A DNA stretch of 64,000 nt from Coniferiporia sulphurascens (taxonomy: Eukaryota; Basidiomycota; Agaricomycetes; Hymenochaetales; Hymenochaetaceae). The stretch spans positions 248,001 to 312,000 of the forward strand of contig NBBA01000013.1 of assembly GCA_002794785.1 (NCBI GenBank). Direction: 5' to 3'. Of the stretch, positions 23,961 through 38,144 are shown one piece after another (the first letter of the stretch is position 1; every line of letters begins with the position of its first letter). Below the pieces are notes generated by a model, which saw only the letters and a list, made by a program, of their open reading frames with translations, was not told the DNA's origin and did not search any database. The position numbers and the translations under genes were made by a program.

Positions 23961-25162
23961 CTTGGATAATCAAATATGATCTGCAACGCAAGACGCATGG
24001 CCTACATCAGCCTCGTTTCCGGGAGGATCATACAAGGTGACCCAGACTCACCTAGATAGGTCAACAAAAGTGTGCAAATTATGTCTCTTGAGAAACGAAA
24101 GTCCGGCAGGGCCAAGCGAGCGTGCAAGGAGCTTTACGGTGGAGGGGGTGCGGGGGCGATAAGGCCGTTGTTAACGAATGGTCTCAGTCGAATCGACAAC
24201 GGGATAGAGTTGGCACCAAAGGGAATTGCGAAAAGAAAGTAAAAAGTGGCGAACTGAATCGACGGTCAACGTCGAAAAGGACCTGCGCTAGGTGAACGAA
24301 AGGGAAAAAAGAGAGGCAGGAGCGGAAGAAAAGAAAGTCAGTCCCGCTGGTCGAACGAAGGAGAGAGACAAGGAAGAAGGGAAACAAGTGCCGGCGCATC
24401 GCGATGCTTTAGATGGGTTCCGGCAGCAACCGCGTAATGACTGACCCAGGGAACGGTAACCAACTCTGTCACCAGCTTGATGCCTGATGGCTGCCGCTGA
24501 TGGCTATAAGGAGCCCCAGGAGGGGGAAGAGAGGGAGAGAGAGGGAAAAGCAAGGAGAAAAGGAAAGCAGAATACAGATATACAAGGTATATAAAGGCTC
24601 ACAACGCACGGCGGGTCCAGAGCCTGGCCGCAGCAGTTGAGCAGACGGGTCTTTTGTTTCCCGTTATGTAATGAGCCGCGCGAGGATCATGGCCACTCTG
24701 ATTGTCCTTGCCGGATCTGGTCACCACACAGGCGGCCGCCGCGTCGCAGTGCCGTCAGCGCCCACACTCGCCTCCCGGCTGCACCTCGCTAGCGAAGTCC
24801 ATACGCGGATCAGTGCCTGATAAAGTAACTTTCTGTTTAATGCGTAGCCACATTTGCCCTGCATACGGCTCCGTCTGGCCAGCAACTATACCCGCAGGCC
24901 GCTCGGGTCCCGCTCGGACGGTTCAATGCACGGTCTGTCCCACACCCAACGGGCCCCTCCACTCCGTCAATGTGGAGGGCCAGCAACGTTGATTGATGAA
25001 TGAAACCCCTGATGCTCTAATTATAGCTACAAGCAGCTCTCAATTGTTTTCCACATTAATGTCTGTACAAGCGCATACTGTTATGAATACAAACGACTTT
25101 CTTTGCGGGACTTCCTTTTCTCCCCCCTCATCTCCGTTTCCGTAAATATCTCCGGTTTATAT
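23961..25162. other. Intergenic region with a TATA-like motif
   Basis: 1.2 kb between the tetraspanin 5' end and the 3' end of the DUF3429 gene. A TATATAAAGG motif sits at about 24587-24596 on the plus strand, followed by GC-rich sequence. The only downstream plus-strand ATG frame (24689, about 43 codons) has no recognisable features. A purine-rich stretch (about 24290-24390) probably belongs to the tetraspanin 5' region. Confidence 0.35.
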
Positions 25163-26696
25163 TTATTTCTCGCCTTCTTTCCCTCCGCTTCCCCCGTTGC
25201 CGTTGCCTTCGCTCTGCTCGGGTTTCTTTCTCAGCATGACATACGAATCCGAGTTGTTATCCGACTCTATTGCCTCCACATTTCCCCCCACCGTGCCGGA
25301 GCCCTCAATGATTTGCCGCTTGCGCTCGGAACGCAGTTTGTTCAGGCTGTGTGTATCAATCCCGTGCCCAGCGACAGGGCCGAAGTACGACACGCCCGCG
25401 AGCGAGCCAATGATGCTAGACGTCCCCTTCGTGAGCGTCGCATTAAAGTCCCTTCGCTTATCACTTACCATGTTCCAACCAGTATGGAAAGATAGAAGCG
25501 GTACTGTGAGTACCATCTCGGTGCTGGGTATCAACAGTTCAGGTTTCCTTAACATCAAAAAGATAACCGCTAAACTCACTCCAACCGGCATTGGTCACCT
25601 TAAGATCGGCCCACCATAAGCCAGTGAAGCCAACCCACTGCGCAATCAACGCAAACGTGGGATCGAGAGCGAGCGTCGACCACCCGAACAGCACTGGGGA
25701 AGCACCAAGAAGCAGGCGTGAGTACCCTTTCTGGCCGCCGTAGCTCGCGAATTCCATTCCCCAATGAAGAGCACCTAATGTGGAGGTCGGTGATCGATGT
25801 GATACAGGCATGAAACGAGATTAAGCGCAGTCAGGGGAGAGGAGGAAACATGGTATGAAGATAGCAGGGAAGATCAGCCGACGATCAGGTCAGAATCAAG
25901 ATTCGTCGGCGTACCCAAGAAGGAAAGCATGACTGCGCCATATGTCACTTGAAGAGTGAGGGCCTGGTTGAGGACGGATACCGCGACGTTTGGATCGACA
26001 CCGGCGGTGTACCCTGATACAAGGACCAGGCACCAATAATAAGGACAGAACATACTAGAGAAGGAATTTAACACTTACCCGCAGCGGCAAGCCCCGCCTG
26101 GCGTGCGAGGTACACAACAGTCCCGGCAGTACCAATATACGGAAGACCACCTAAAGACGTAATATCAATGCCTGACCCAGTTTCTGCATGCTAAAATACC
26201 CACCGACCAAGCCAAGGACCAGCGCAGGTTTCGGCACAGCGCTCGCGATGGCGCTCGTGACCCCAAGCTGTGCAATTGACGGACAAGAGATGAGTGCGGC
26301 CCGCCCATATCCATTCAAAAAGCCGACGGGAAATACGCCACTCACAAATGATCCATCAGCTGGTTGGACACTGTCTACGGTGACGTTGGCCCCGGCGATG
26401 CCTCGTGCGACGCTGCTGGCGGTGTTACCGACCTCCTCCTTGATGTTCTGCGCGGCGTGGGAGGGCGTTTGGGAACCGGGGCGGTTCGTGACGCTGGATG
26501 CTACGCCTCGGGCGCGCAGCCTGAGCGCAGCCGGGCTGCGACAGTGGGGCACTTGAGGCAAAAGTTGTATTTGGACCAGGCGGTGCGGACCTGTGCACGG
26601 CTTAGTGGAGGTGTGCAGCGTCGCGGCGGCGGGCCGGGCGCACAGACCGAGCGCGAGGGGCGCGCGTCGGATGGACTGGAGTGTTCGGGGCAACAT
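25163..26696 (-). CDS. Mitochondrial DUF3429 (TMEM69-like) membrane protein
   Basis: Inner-membrane protein of unknown biochemical role. The ATG at 26696 opens a presequence-like stretch (MLPRTLQSIRRAPLALGLCA). After a spacer, the DUF3429 core begins PALVLGLVGG, spliced to LPYIGTAGTVVYLARQAGL. It continues NQALTLQVTYGAVMLSFLGA, ALHWGMEFASYGGQKGYSR, LLLGASPVLFGWSTLAL and FTGLWWADLKVTNAGW, all hydrophobic helices. A hydrophilic, Asn/Gly-rich tail ends GGSGGKEGEK, stop at 25163-25165. About six introns are seen. The 60 residues after the presequence are unusual and may hide an unrecognised intron. Confidence 0.8.
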
Positions 26697-27269
26697 GGGT
26701 GCGGGTATGAGAGGACGACAAATATTCGAATTAATACGGATTATTTGCTTCCACACCAACGGCGTGTTTAAAAGCAGTCGCTCGGTGGTGCAACGACGTC
26801 ATGTTGACGCACTAGATCAGCTCCTCTACCATATATGGATGGAAATTGGCGGCGGATGATCGACGCCCGCCCGTTCCGCTGCCGAGAGCGCAAAAAGCGC
26901 AAGTACTGTACATGTAATGCAGACACGAGTTCTGCGTAAAGACGTAGTAGGTACACTTGCACCAATTTCTCGCGCAGAAGATACGATGAAAATAAGGCAC
27001 TATCCTGTTGCCATCAATAGAATTACGATTCAATACTCTAGAGGGGTAATAGTACATCCAAGCAAGCTAAACTAACGCCAGTCGTCGACTCGTACAAAAC
27101 GCCGTTCCGGGGGGGAATAAGTTATGGAGAAAGAATGGAACCGTGCCGTCATCGTACGGGGGACTGCCACTAAACAGCTCCCCGGTGCGTGGTTGAGCGG
27201 TAGCCACCCACCGGTCCAGGCACAATTGATCGGGCTTATCAAGATTCAAAGACAGATATTCGGTGCACC
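26697..27269. other. Intergenic, no gene seen
   Basis: Upstream region of the DUF3429 gene and 3' flank of the terpene synthase. The terpene synthase frames shift into unrelated readings here. No coding or repeat signal was recognised. Confidence 0.4.
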
Positions 27270-28582
27270 CTACGATTCGCTGCGCCCAGCGCCCACCGCG
27301 GCGGCCTTCTTTGGAAGCAGCTTCACGTAGCGGTTCTTCTTTACCTCCGCACCCTCCGTGCCAAAGTACCGCTGGCTCATGAAGCTCCAGTGCAGCGAAC
27401 CGACAATCCAGTTTTGCAGGCCCTGCACGTACCCGGCAACGTCCTCGTCGAGCTTCGGGCATCCAAACGACGGGATAAGGGCCTTGTTGGCGATGAAGTT
27501 CTCTATCGTCTCTCGACACATCTCGCCGACGTAGTCCATCGCAGCCTGCAACTCTAATCCGTAGCGAGCCATCAAAATGATGACCATATTGTGCGTGTCC
27601 CCACGCGCCTGCTCGACGTTGAACGAGAAGATATCCTGAAATAACGCATGGCCGTCAAGACGACATCGAGAGACGAATGAAATGGAAAGGACTCACGTTC
27701 GACCATGTTACTAGATCGTTGCTGCCCTGGTTCAGAGCTTTGATGATCTATAACAATTCAAAACATCAGTCCGTCAGTGATTGATGTAAAACGTTAAAAA
27801 TGCAATTTACCGGGTGCTCAACCACAACGTCCGGGAGATCGATGCCGAGCGAGTACTCTATCAAATCGAATACTGGTTTACATCCGCTCTCGTCTCGACG
27901 GACGTCAATGTACGTCTCTAGGTCCGGAATTTCGTCTTCTTCGCGGTGAGTGGCCTGAATATGCACTGCCTCGAAGAACAGCTGGACGCTTTCTTTGAAT
28001 CGTGCCTGGACACCCGGTCCCGCATCCCTGATGCAGCGCAGCCAATAACTGAAGCACAGCAGCGAGTCAGTCGCACCGCAAATATTACAATAAATCAAAA
28101 AAGGGAACTTACTCTCTCGCGAGCTTCCCGGCACTGATTTCCTCAGTGGGGTCGTTCTTGCCAGGCCTGTACTCTTCGGGGAACCAAAGCGCGTTCATGA
28201 CGACGTCCGACAGAACATCCGCTTCGCGGGTCATCATGCCATCCGAGATGTTGTCGAGATGGAAAAGGTAGTTCATGAAGTCACTGACGACGCGTAGGCG
28301 GTGCGCATCACAAGACGTGTAACAGAACGCGGTCAGCTCGCCTGCGTGTAGACCGTATAGTGCAGCGCGCTTCTTCGGTGTAAGCTCTGGGCAGCCATCG
28401 TCGAGCCACTTGTCGGAGGCTGCCGCGACCGCGTCACCGTGTGGGTTGTATGTGAGCGGGAAAGTGCAGTGTCCCACGAGGTCGGGGAGAATGAAGCCTG
28501 GGGAAGCAGATTTGGTAGCAGGTGTTGCGTCGGGAATGAGCATAGGGGAGGAGGGAGGAGGGGAAGCAGGCATTTTAACCAT
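27270..28582 (-). CDS. Sesquiterpene synthase (class I terpene cyclase)
   Basis: Ionises farnesyl diphosphate and cyclises it with three Mg2+ ions. The aspartate-rich motif is DNISD at residues 110-114 (YLFHLDNISDGM), a DNxxD variant common in basidiomycete enzymes. The NSE triad is NDIFSFNVEQARGD, fitting NDxxSxxxE. The C-terminal RY pair is in SFMSQRYFG. Four introns are seen; the first joins AGKLARD to YWLRCIRDAGPG. The start at 28582 (MVKMPASPPP) may instead be the Met three codons later. The stop is at 27270. Length is about 350 residues, normal for the family. The product cannot be predicted from sequence. No P450, oxidase or transporter lies beside it, so it does not form an obvious cluster. 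Confidence 0.92.
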
Positions 28583-31500
28583 AGTGAATTGAAAATAGGT
28601 GAGGGGGAAGGAATTTAAGTATAAAGATTGTCCCGAAGTCAGAACGGGGATGGGGGGCGAGTCAGATTCTGAGAGACCTTGAGAGATCGTGCCGCGCCTT
28701 TATACGCAGAGACAGATAGAGTGTCCTGAGTGTCCTCTAAAGGAAATTGCACTAGACTCAGCAGGGCAGCATTGAGATCCCGAGTCGAAAATGGATGGTG
28801 GCCATAAATTGCTTTACGAGGCGAGATTGCCAAGCAGATATAGCCTAGGATTATCTGTTGCATCTGCAAGGCCAGAACGATCAATACAGTAGCTTGAGCA
28901 TACAATCCAGGGTTTACGGCTTTTTATGGCAGGAGGCTATGTGTGTCTCACTCTCCTGCACCTGTCCCATTTTTCCTGGTTCCTTCAAGGGTCTATTTTC
29001 TCACTGACTAAGCCGGCCGGCCCAGTCCTGTGCCGAACCCGAGTTAATGAAAAGCAGATTTCGAAGCGAAGATTGGGTTGTCAGCTTTCAAACGGTCGGT
29101 GGCCATTCCGTGCCGATCTGCTATCAGTCCAACCAACTGGTTGTAAACGAGATTTGTACTCACATGGCACAAGCACAGGTTCTGATCCGACAAAAATGCT
29201 CCCTGAAACAAGTATGGCAACGGATGGTAGGTAAACTCGAGGATGGGCCTGAAATCCGAGCTCCTAGAGTGACTTGCCTCGCCGTGTTAACCTCGTCAGT
29301 CCGAGGAGATGAACATGAACCAGTACTAAAGATGTTGGACCACGGAAAACGAACGCGAGTCGATGGGAAAGTTACACAGCCGACGCATTCTGCGGAATGT
29401 GACAAAGTGACTCCGAGCGGTGCCAGATCTATTTAGTCCATCGCCAATCCTGAGTAATCGAGTCACCAGAAAATCCCCTTGGGACTAGATATGATGGCAA
29501 GAGCCGAGTGCCGATGTTGTATTGGAGGAGCGGGAAAACGTTTACGTAGACTCGATGCCAACATTGCTGTCCGATGTTGCGGCGACGCCTCCATCCATGA
29601 AATGCCACTAATCTTGTACACGAAATGCGGAGGATAAAGGCCGATTTAAAGGCGATACAGGAAACAGAAGCAGACGGTTTGATCGGGTGGCGCTGGGGAC
29701 CAATTGAGCGCGCTCCATCTGCCGCCGCCGCTGGACTTGGACAAGGACCTTCAGCCAAATGACTCGCTGCAGAGTGCGCGGTGCTGGCGCCTGGGAGACA
29801 TCGAGAAGACGACACAGTCCACAGAGAACGGAATCGCTCGAGCAGAGATAGACCGGGACTCAGCCAGGTCCTGACGACGCCCTATCATTACAACAGTGCG
29901 TTCCTGTGCTCATCAGCAGACACACACATCGTCTCAGGATGCCGTAGCAGAACCCGAACATCGCAGAAGATTCAGTTTTTGAAAAAATGGAACGGCTTCA
30001 TGAGAGTACTAGTGGGACGGAGGTCGTAAGTGGTGCGTAGTAAGCGCAAGCGTGCGCCGCCGCCGGAGCGGCAGCGGCAATTCGCGAAGACGCCCAATCT
30101 GGACTTAAAAAAAAAACCTATTTGAACAAACTTTAGAGGTAGGGAGTTTTGCACTGAGCCTAACATCGCTTTCTTTCAGGCTTCACTAGAGCGCAGATGC
30201 GGAACTTGAGTGCTACGCCGAGACAAGCAAAGCCCACTGCTAAAGGGAATCAATTCTGGTCTTCGGTCTTGCCATCGTGCCCGTTGTACTACCGGCGTAT
30301 AGCCTTTGGTACCATGCGCTCCTCCGAGAGGAATTTCAGTTTTTCCAATCCCCGCAACAAATTATCAGTTTTCCGATGCCTCCCACTAGGGAATGACCTT
30401 CAGATTTGGGCGGGTCTTTCTGACGTCGCCTCGATATCCAGTTACCGCCACGACTGCTCTCAAGGCTTTGCCCGTGGTGGCGCGCTCCCGTCAAACAGAC
30501 ACATACATCCGGTGGCGTACGCGGGTACATATGTCATAATCACAGTGTTGATTTCACGCAATTAGAGAGCTCAACACCTAAATCTACCCTATAGTCTAAG
30601 CAATCTGTATCCGCTTGCCAGCAATTAATGGGGACAGTGCGCTCTCGGGCTCGGGGTTATAATATACCCCGGCACAGTCGCATCAATCCACAACCCATCC
30701 CCGACATCGGAGAAACCAGCGACAGCCAGAAGCCCTCCCAGGAAGAGTCCGGCACGTTCCACACGAAATTAAATAGGAGAGCTAAAAACCAGGAGAACTT
30801 ATTGTCACGACATACACCGGGACGCATTTGAAATGTCCGGCACCATCCGTCAGTATTAGCTTCGCTGAACCGTAGATTAAGGACAGCAGACGCAAATGGA
30901 AGGCAGCAGGTCGCCGTCTAAGGTAACCTACGAAGTGCTCCGAGTCGTACTTCGCCGAGGTGTCTCCGCCTTGTTCGAAATTATTGAATTCAGGTTAGGG
31001 GAGGCCATGGAAGATTGACTCGGAACCCCTCACGATGGTCTCCGACTCGCAATCTCCGAGAGTCATGTTCATAAAATCCACAGACGTCTCGCTTGTAAGA
31101 GACACCCCTGTGGCACACATGGCACTTTTAGTCAGTGCACTAAAGGATCCCTTCGCAAAGGAAGTCAAAACCATGGAAAGGCTTTCGCGGTGGATACGAT
31201 AAGCATTCATGATACACCCCGGGCCCGCTTTTAATTAAACAAGGCTCACGCCAGCCCGTTAAAGAACCCCTATCATAGTCGCTGTCAATCTGGACGGAAC
31301 AAGCGAATCTAGCAGACTCGTTCCTTCACCCTCACGTCTCCCAGTATTAGAAAATTTCGGGGTCACCTCTCCCTCCAAGCATCGTATCAATCTCCTCCGA
31401 GTCTGAGTCCCGAAAGAGTCGCTTGCCTACGTGGTCGAGAGTAGGTTTTCCTTGCATGATAATGCGTAATAAGCTTGAATTGCACTGTGACATACCTGCA

Positions 31501-33219
31501 TGGCGCTATCTTACATGGCGCTCTCTTGAATGGGATTTCAATCGATCTGTGGAAAAGGTATCATTTGGAGACTTTGGGGGAACTTCATGCATGTCTGAAG
31601 TTCTGAACAGCCACAGCCGATTCGCGCCCTCGATCCGTTATTCCCGGTTCAGTTCAGAGCACCGGAAACGACTTCAGGCGGCCTCAAATGATTGGGGAGT
31701 CCAACATTTCGGGAAAAATTGACAGCCTTCGTTCATAATCACTGTATACATTAATATTTCTATTAACACGGCAGGGGACTTGATGGGGCCAGTAAGGTAA
31801 GGCGATGGTCGCAATTAGAAATACATAAGTTGCATCTTCGAACCGTCTGTCAGTGCAGGATATTCACCCAAACATAGCAATACAACAATCCACCGTTTTT
31901 CTTTCTCATTACGTTTGATATAGCCACAGCAATTTTTTCCATCTCGAAATGTACGGAAATTGTGTGTCCAACCCTCAAACGTAGAATGGTTAGGTCGTAG
32001 TCGGAAGGAACAAAAAACAAGGGAAGCAGACAACAATTTGAAAGAGCACGAGGGGGACGCACAGGCAGGAAGGCGCACGCACGAAACATAAATGATGCGC
32101 CGAGAATACCGAGACATAATTCAGCTACATAGAGATTCGGACGGAGGCGCCCGTCCCGCTGCCCTGTAGTACCCAGAATGAAAAATAGACGCTATGGAAA
32201 ATTGGAAATGGTGGCATCCCGGTCCTCACGCTATGATCGTGTTTTCTCTCCGGCTAGAAACTCCCACTGAACGCCTCCGTCGAATGCCCATCGAAGAGAT
32301 GATAACAGACAGCTATCGTCATACTTTCTAGGCTTGATAAGGGAGGCCAGTCGCGACACCGGTAAGTCGGAAGGTCGGGCACCTGTTACCCGCACGCCAC
32401 AGCGACATTAAAGTGATCTTACGAGAGCGATAAGTATTATACCTAACAGACGTGCCTGACTATGAATACGGAATGCAGATGTCCGAACAATCTAAGGGAT
32501 GAAAAGCTTACTCAGCTCGGAGTCTACCTTTTTACAAGGGGATACCACAAGGGGAGCCTCGGAAAGCCGGCATTTGATAGAACCGTTTTACTTGCGTCAG
32601 AAGACTCGAGAGTTTAGTCGTCTATTCCTGAAAAGGTTCGTTCACCCACATCCCTGTGGCAACGCAGTGCCTTGTTCAAAAAATGATGCATCCATCCACG
32701 AAAAATGTTCACGATTTCGATACAAGTTGATAGTACGCGAAGACATGGAGTTCGCAATTACGGAGGGACTTCGAGTTGATACGTCTGAGCCAGCCGCTTC
32801 TGACTGGAAAGCCAATTGCGTCAGGGAAAGGAATTTAGCCTTTACACAGTACTAATGAACGCCGTCCTGAAAATAGCCCGAGTCCAATTAGATGCGCAGC
32901 AGTACTGTGTCTCTTGATTGTTGACAATTCTCCCTGCATCATGGTTGGAGGTGTAAGAACGACCACGCGCATGGAAACTTTGTCAAGTGACCGAAATTGA
33001 CTGGCTATCCCTGTCCTGCGGTGAAACGAACAACACGTTTCAATCTTTCCCCCAACAATGATCTTTGCATCGTCTTGCATTCTAGAAACCACAACATAGT
33101 TTCCTGAATGGTAAGGAGTCAATGTTTCAAACATGTTGGATACGACTGTAAACGCTAACCCTCATATACCCATACAAGGACAGCCTCGAAATAAATTCCA
33201 ATTAGGGGGTTTCACAGTA
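28583..33219. other. Gene-sparse region
   Basis: 4.6 kb with no convincing gene. Frames are short and many lack an ATG. A plus-strand reading near 30255-30345 (GLAIVPVVLPAYSLWYHALL) looks like a membrane-segment fragment but matches nothing I can name. Base composition is more AT-rich and less structured than in the flanking genes. Decayed mobile elements are possible but not shown. Confidence 0.4.
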
Positions 33220-33710
33220 GAAGTGAAGTGTCACTTCACTCCTCTCGGCTACCGTAATAGGAATTTCGTTTCTCACATAATCCCTGAGTGACTCAGCCGT
33301 AAGTCACTGGACACCGCGTTTATGTCACGCTCATCACGCAAGCAGCGTGTGAACGTCGATCTTTATGTGCCGCTGATTACATATATTTCCAAAGGAAACC
33401 TCATGGACTAGAGCTCAAATTATGTAGAACTTCGTTCTCAAAGCTTTCCATCAGCAGTAATATGATGCAACTTCCTGTAAACAAATTAAAGAAAGGTCTG
33501 CATGAGTGTTGGCTTTATTGATATCTTAAGATTTCAAGTACATTCACACCCCGAAAGCCATATATAGAACGAAGTAACCATTTATTCTCACGATTAGAGC
33601 GGCCGTTACCCCGATGTTACGGACGCGTGATGGCGCATATCCCGAAGATTGCATGAGCAAGTAAAACTCCTAATATGGTAGCCGAGAGAATTGAAGTGAC
33701 ACTTCACTTC
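33220..33710. mobile_element. MITE-like element with 47-bp inverted repeats
   Basis: A 491-bp interval ends in inverted repeats starting GAAGTGAAGTGTCACTTCA. They stay similar over about 47 bp with about six mismatches; both share CTCTCGGCTACC. TA flanks both ends (33218-33219 and 33711-33712), fitting a TA target duplication. The left terminal repeat is itself a perfect small hairpin (AGTGAAGTG, one base, CACTTCACT). The interior has no transposase. This is a miniature inverted-repeat element of unassigned superfamily. Confidence 0.78.
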
Positions 33711-35296
33711 TACTTGGATCCTGCCCTATTCGGAATCTTGTAAGAAAATACCTCCGCTGTCGGAAAACACCTGTGGCGTTAATTTCCAAGGTGTGTATTT
33801 TTTAAAGGTGTGGGAAGATAAAGAATCCATAAGGGAAAACAAAAAAAGACAACCTTTGAGTTGTTGGGGTATGAAATTCTGCAACAGCGACATGCATCCG
33901 AAATCATCGGGATGTGCCACAACAGGAAATATGACACAAGTAACGGCGAGGACAAATAGCACCGACTTTTTCAACGCGCTAACAATTTTGAAAACGCATA
34001 TCAGGCAGTAGCAGTCAGGCAAAACATGCTCCCATCTCACCAGGATGAACAGCCAGGCTAATCTGCCACTGCCATCATCATGGATCAGTTGGAATGACGA
34101 GTAGAATGTAATATGCGAGTACGCGGCACTTTATGTCAACGAGATGTGATTGGAAACGTACTTCACGACGGCGAACGGAAAGACAGGCAACCAGTTTTGA
34201 TGCTTGATGTCGTAACGCGCCACCAGGATTAATACGGCGTTTATATCAGAGAGATGAACTTCGACGGCAAGAGAGCGCCAATAGGCGGATGAGGTCACTA
34301 GATAGACAAGCGGTGGCGGCGGAAAATGAGAACTTGTAATCCATCTGTCTTTCATCATCACTGGATGCAACCCGTGAAGCCCGTTTTACTACTAAGGGTA
34401 AGAACTCCGAGAGTGGCCGAGAAGGACGGACGTCATAATCAGACGTGTTGAACGAACTGAAATCAGGGTTTTGAGTCGAAACCGGCCAGGATAGAGTAAG
34501 ACTTGGGTGACGATAGAAACGGAACAACGCTTATAAGGCCAATACTTGGTTTGCAGCATGTGCTTCCGTCGCCGACCCAGGTGCATCGCTCCGGAGACAT
34601 TCGTGAGCCCTACTTTTCAGGTGGAAAGCCCTCAATGGATTAGACTGATGACCGAGGGAGACTTCATCGACGATGGATGCCCGAAAGACGAGTTGCAACC
34701 AAGCGTCGTCCGTGTGCTCGTGGGAAGTCAAGAAACCAAACAAGCTTATTCGGGTTTACTGTTTGCGTATATCGCCGATCATTTCTTTGTGGCTGAACCC
34801 TTGTTGGATGACTGATACTGCTGAGCGATACGAGGGGAATATCCGAGAATCGTCGAGAAGGCCGTAACTAGTACTAACGTCCTCCAGCAATTCTGCTACT
34901 CTGTTCTGGGAATTTGTGGGTCATAGGAAACCCATGGTACGTGTCATTGACTGGTAACTTGAACAGCACGGATTCCCTAGGGACCATAGCTATAGTGAAT
35001 TAAGTTACAGTGATTTACAATAACCCGCCATTGGCCGTCGTGCCTAGCATTGCCGCCAATGGCACAAGGGGAAGTCCGGCTTGGCACGGACTTGAACGCA
35101 AGTGCGATTCCGCATAATAATGAAAAAAAAACGGTTGTAATAGACCAGATTCGAGAATATATTGCTCAGCATTTTGTACGCTTTAGTCAGGACGAACAGG
35201 GTCGAATAAGCCACTGGCATAGCCAGCGAAGATACGATAGGTATAAAAGCCAGTTTATAGTCGAATTTACAGTACCATTCGCAATCGACTGGCAAG
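33711..35296. other. Intergenic, 5' flank of the OYE gene
   Basis: No recognisable gene. An open plus-strand frame of 89 codons ends at 34815 but has no known motif. The proximal part holds the TATA box of the downstream oxidoreductase. Confidence 0.4.
35242..35249 (+). promoter_or_regulatory. TATA box upstream of the OYE gene
   Basis: TATAAAAG lies 48 bp upstream of the start codon at 35297. This spacing suits a core promoter with a short leader. Assigned from sequence and position only. Confidence 0.5.
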
Positions 35297-36740
<1,444 letters not shown>

Positions 36741-37051
36741 GACGAAATATTTTCCATAATTGCAGTTTGTGTAATCTTCAAGAGTGGACTTAGAGCGAAT
36801 CGCACATGACGGAGGTTTTGTATAATAGACCTTTCAGCATGGATATACACTAGAACCATGCTAATTATTCTTCTGGGTGCGCGAAAACCTTACCTCCTAA
36901 ACCAAGAGTTACTGCGACCAGTGGTGGTTCTCATTGACACTTCCTGATAATGTTTCTCGATCTAAATCAGCTTCTAACAGAATAGAGCAGTGGGAGTTGA
37001 CGGCGAGGTGCGAACACTGGAAGATCCAAGGTCCCCCTGTATCCCTTACAG

Positions 37052-37672
37052 GTAGCACTAATGGGCCAGGACTGGTCTGAAACCGGTCGAATGACGGCGC
37101 GGTACGCAGCCGCAATGTGTAAGTTCTGTGCGTTCTTACGATAACCAAGTCCAATGATACATTCGTCGGTATAGCTTCGCGGGGACCCGGCCTCATCAGT
37201 CTTCACGGGGTGGTGGCTGCCGTTGTTTTGGAGGTGAGTTCCTTTCCTGAAGACGTGGGTCTATGGCGGGATGAGCAGATCTTATCGCTCTATGATACTG
37301 TCAATTCCATGCATTCCCGAGGGTGATTACACCCTGAGCAATGTAAAGTCGCTGGAATCGCGGCGAGCCTCGTATACCAAGCATATAGCCGAATCGGTGA
37401 ATTTAGCGCCCGGGATCGACACAGCGACGGAACTCATTGTAGGCGCCGTCGGAGAGATAAAAATAGGTCCAATTGCAGTGGAGGTGCCGGTGCACGAGCA
37501 CGGAATGAGCGATGTTGTCTTCGTTGGTATGCAGTTTCGAAAGGATTCGGCCATTGTGTTGACGTTTGCGGAGCACCGCATCGTACGAGTAAAAGTCGCA
37601 AGTCAGGTAGAGTGGAGGATGGGACTGGGTACGAGTGGAAGAGGAATACGTGTGGTATTGAACGGCAGGTAG
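37052..37672 (+). pseudogene. Decayed tandem copy of the Old Yellow Enzyme gene
   Basis: Collinear remnant of the gene just upstream. The start aligns with its exon 2 after a retained TTACAG acceptor (37052, aligning to GRMTA...). Then comes an intron-like gap, GIASRGPGL, and VGLWRDEQILSLYDTV. The middle of the protein, from the flavin-site QLAHGG through [11 protein letters not shown], is deleted. The reading resumes at LHPEQCKVAGIAASLVYQA, shifts frame, and continues IDTATELIVGAVGEIKIGP and VVFVGMQFRKDSA to GLGTSGRG. A stop and at least one frameshift preclude function. Intron positions are kept, so it arose by DNA duplication rather than retroposition. Weak similarity may begin earlier, near 37015. 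Confidence 0.85.
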
Positions 37673-38144
37673 AGAAGGCACTACGAGGTTCTTGCCCAAC
37701 TTGGGGAATCCGGGCTTCCGAAAACACTTGCTGTCGTATGTGCGCAATCCATTCCGCCTTCTATGTTTTAAATATTTGTGTGCGTATCCAAACTGTGGCG
37801 GTAGGTCGTTGAACCCAAGTGGACGGAAAGTGCCGGCTTATCATTAAGGGCGGGAAGGACTTGCCTAAATTGGCAGACACTCAGAGGCAATCACTCCCTT
37901 TATTCGCGTGTTGAACGCACAACCACCAAGGCCCGCCCAATGAGGTCCCGACGTCCTCCCTTTCTCTCGCTGCAGAAAAGCAATCAAGACCTCCCGCCAG
38001 CCATGTCCCGCCGTCCTATAAGTATGGCCAGTCCTGCAGTCTGTCTGAACACATCAGTGCTCGCTCTCAGCTCGCATCGCGTACCCGACGCCCTCCCCCG
38101 ACCCAAATCCCGCATTCCTGCACATCTCTACACGCTCACCTACC

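Noticed and set aside
24689..24820. Short plus-strand ATG frame after a TATATAAAGG motif
   Set aside because: About 43 codons with no features. The TATA-like motif alone is not enough to call a gene.
28600..35290. CRISPR array or organised direct repeats
   Set aside because: No regularly spaced repeats were seen, and the sequence is eukaryotic.
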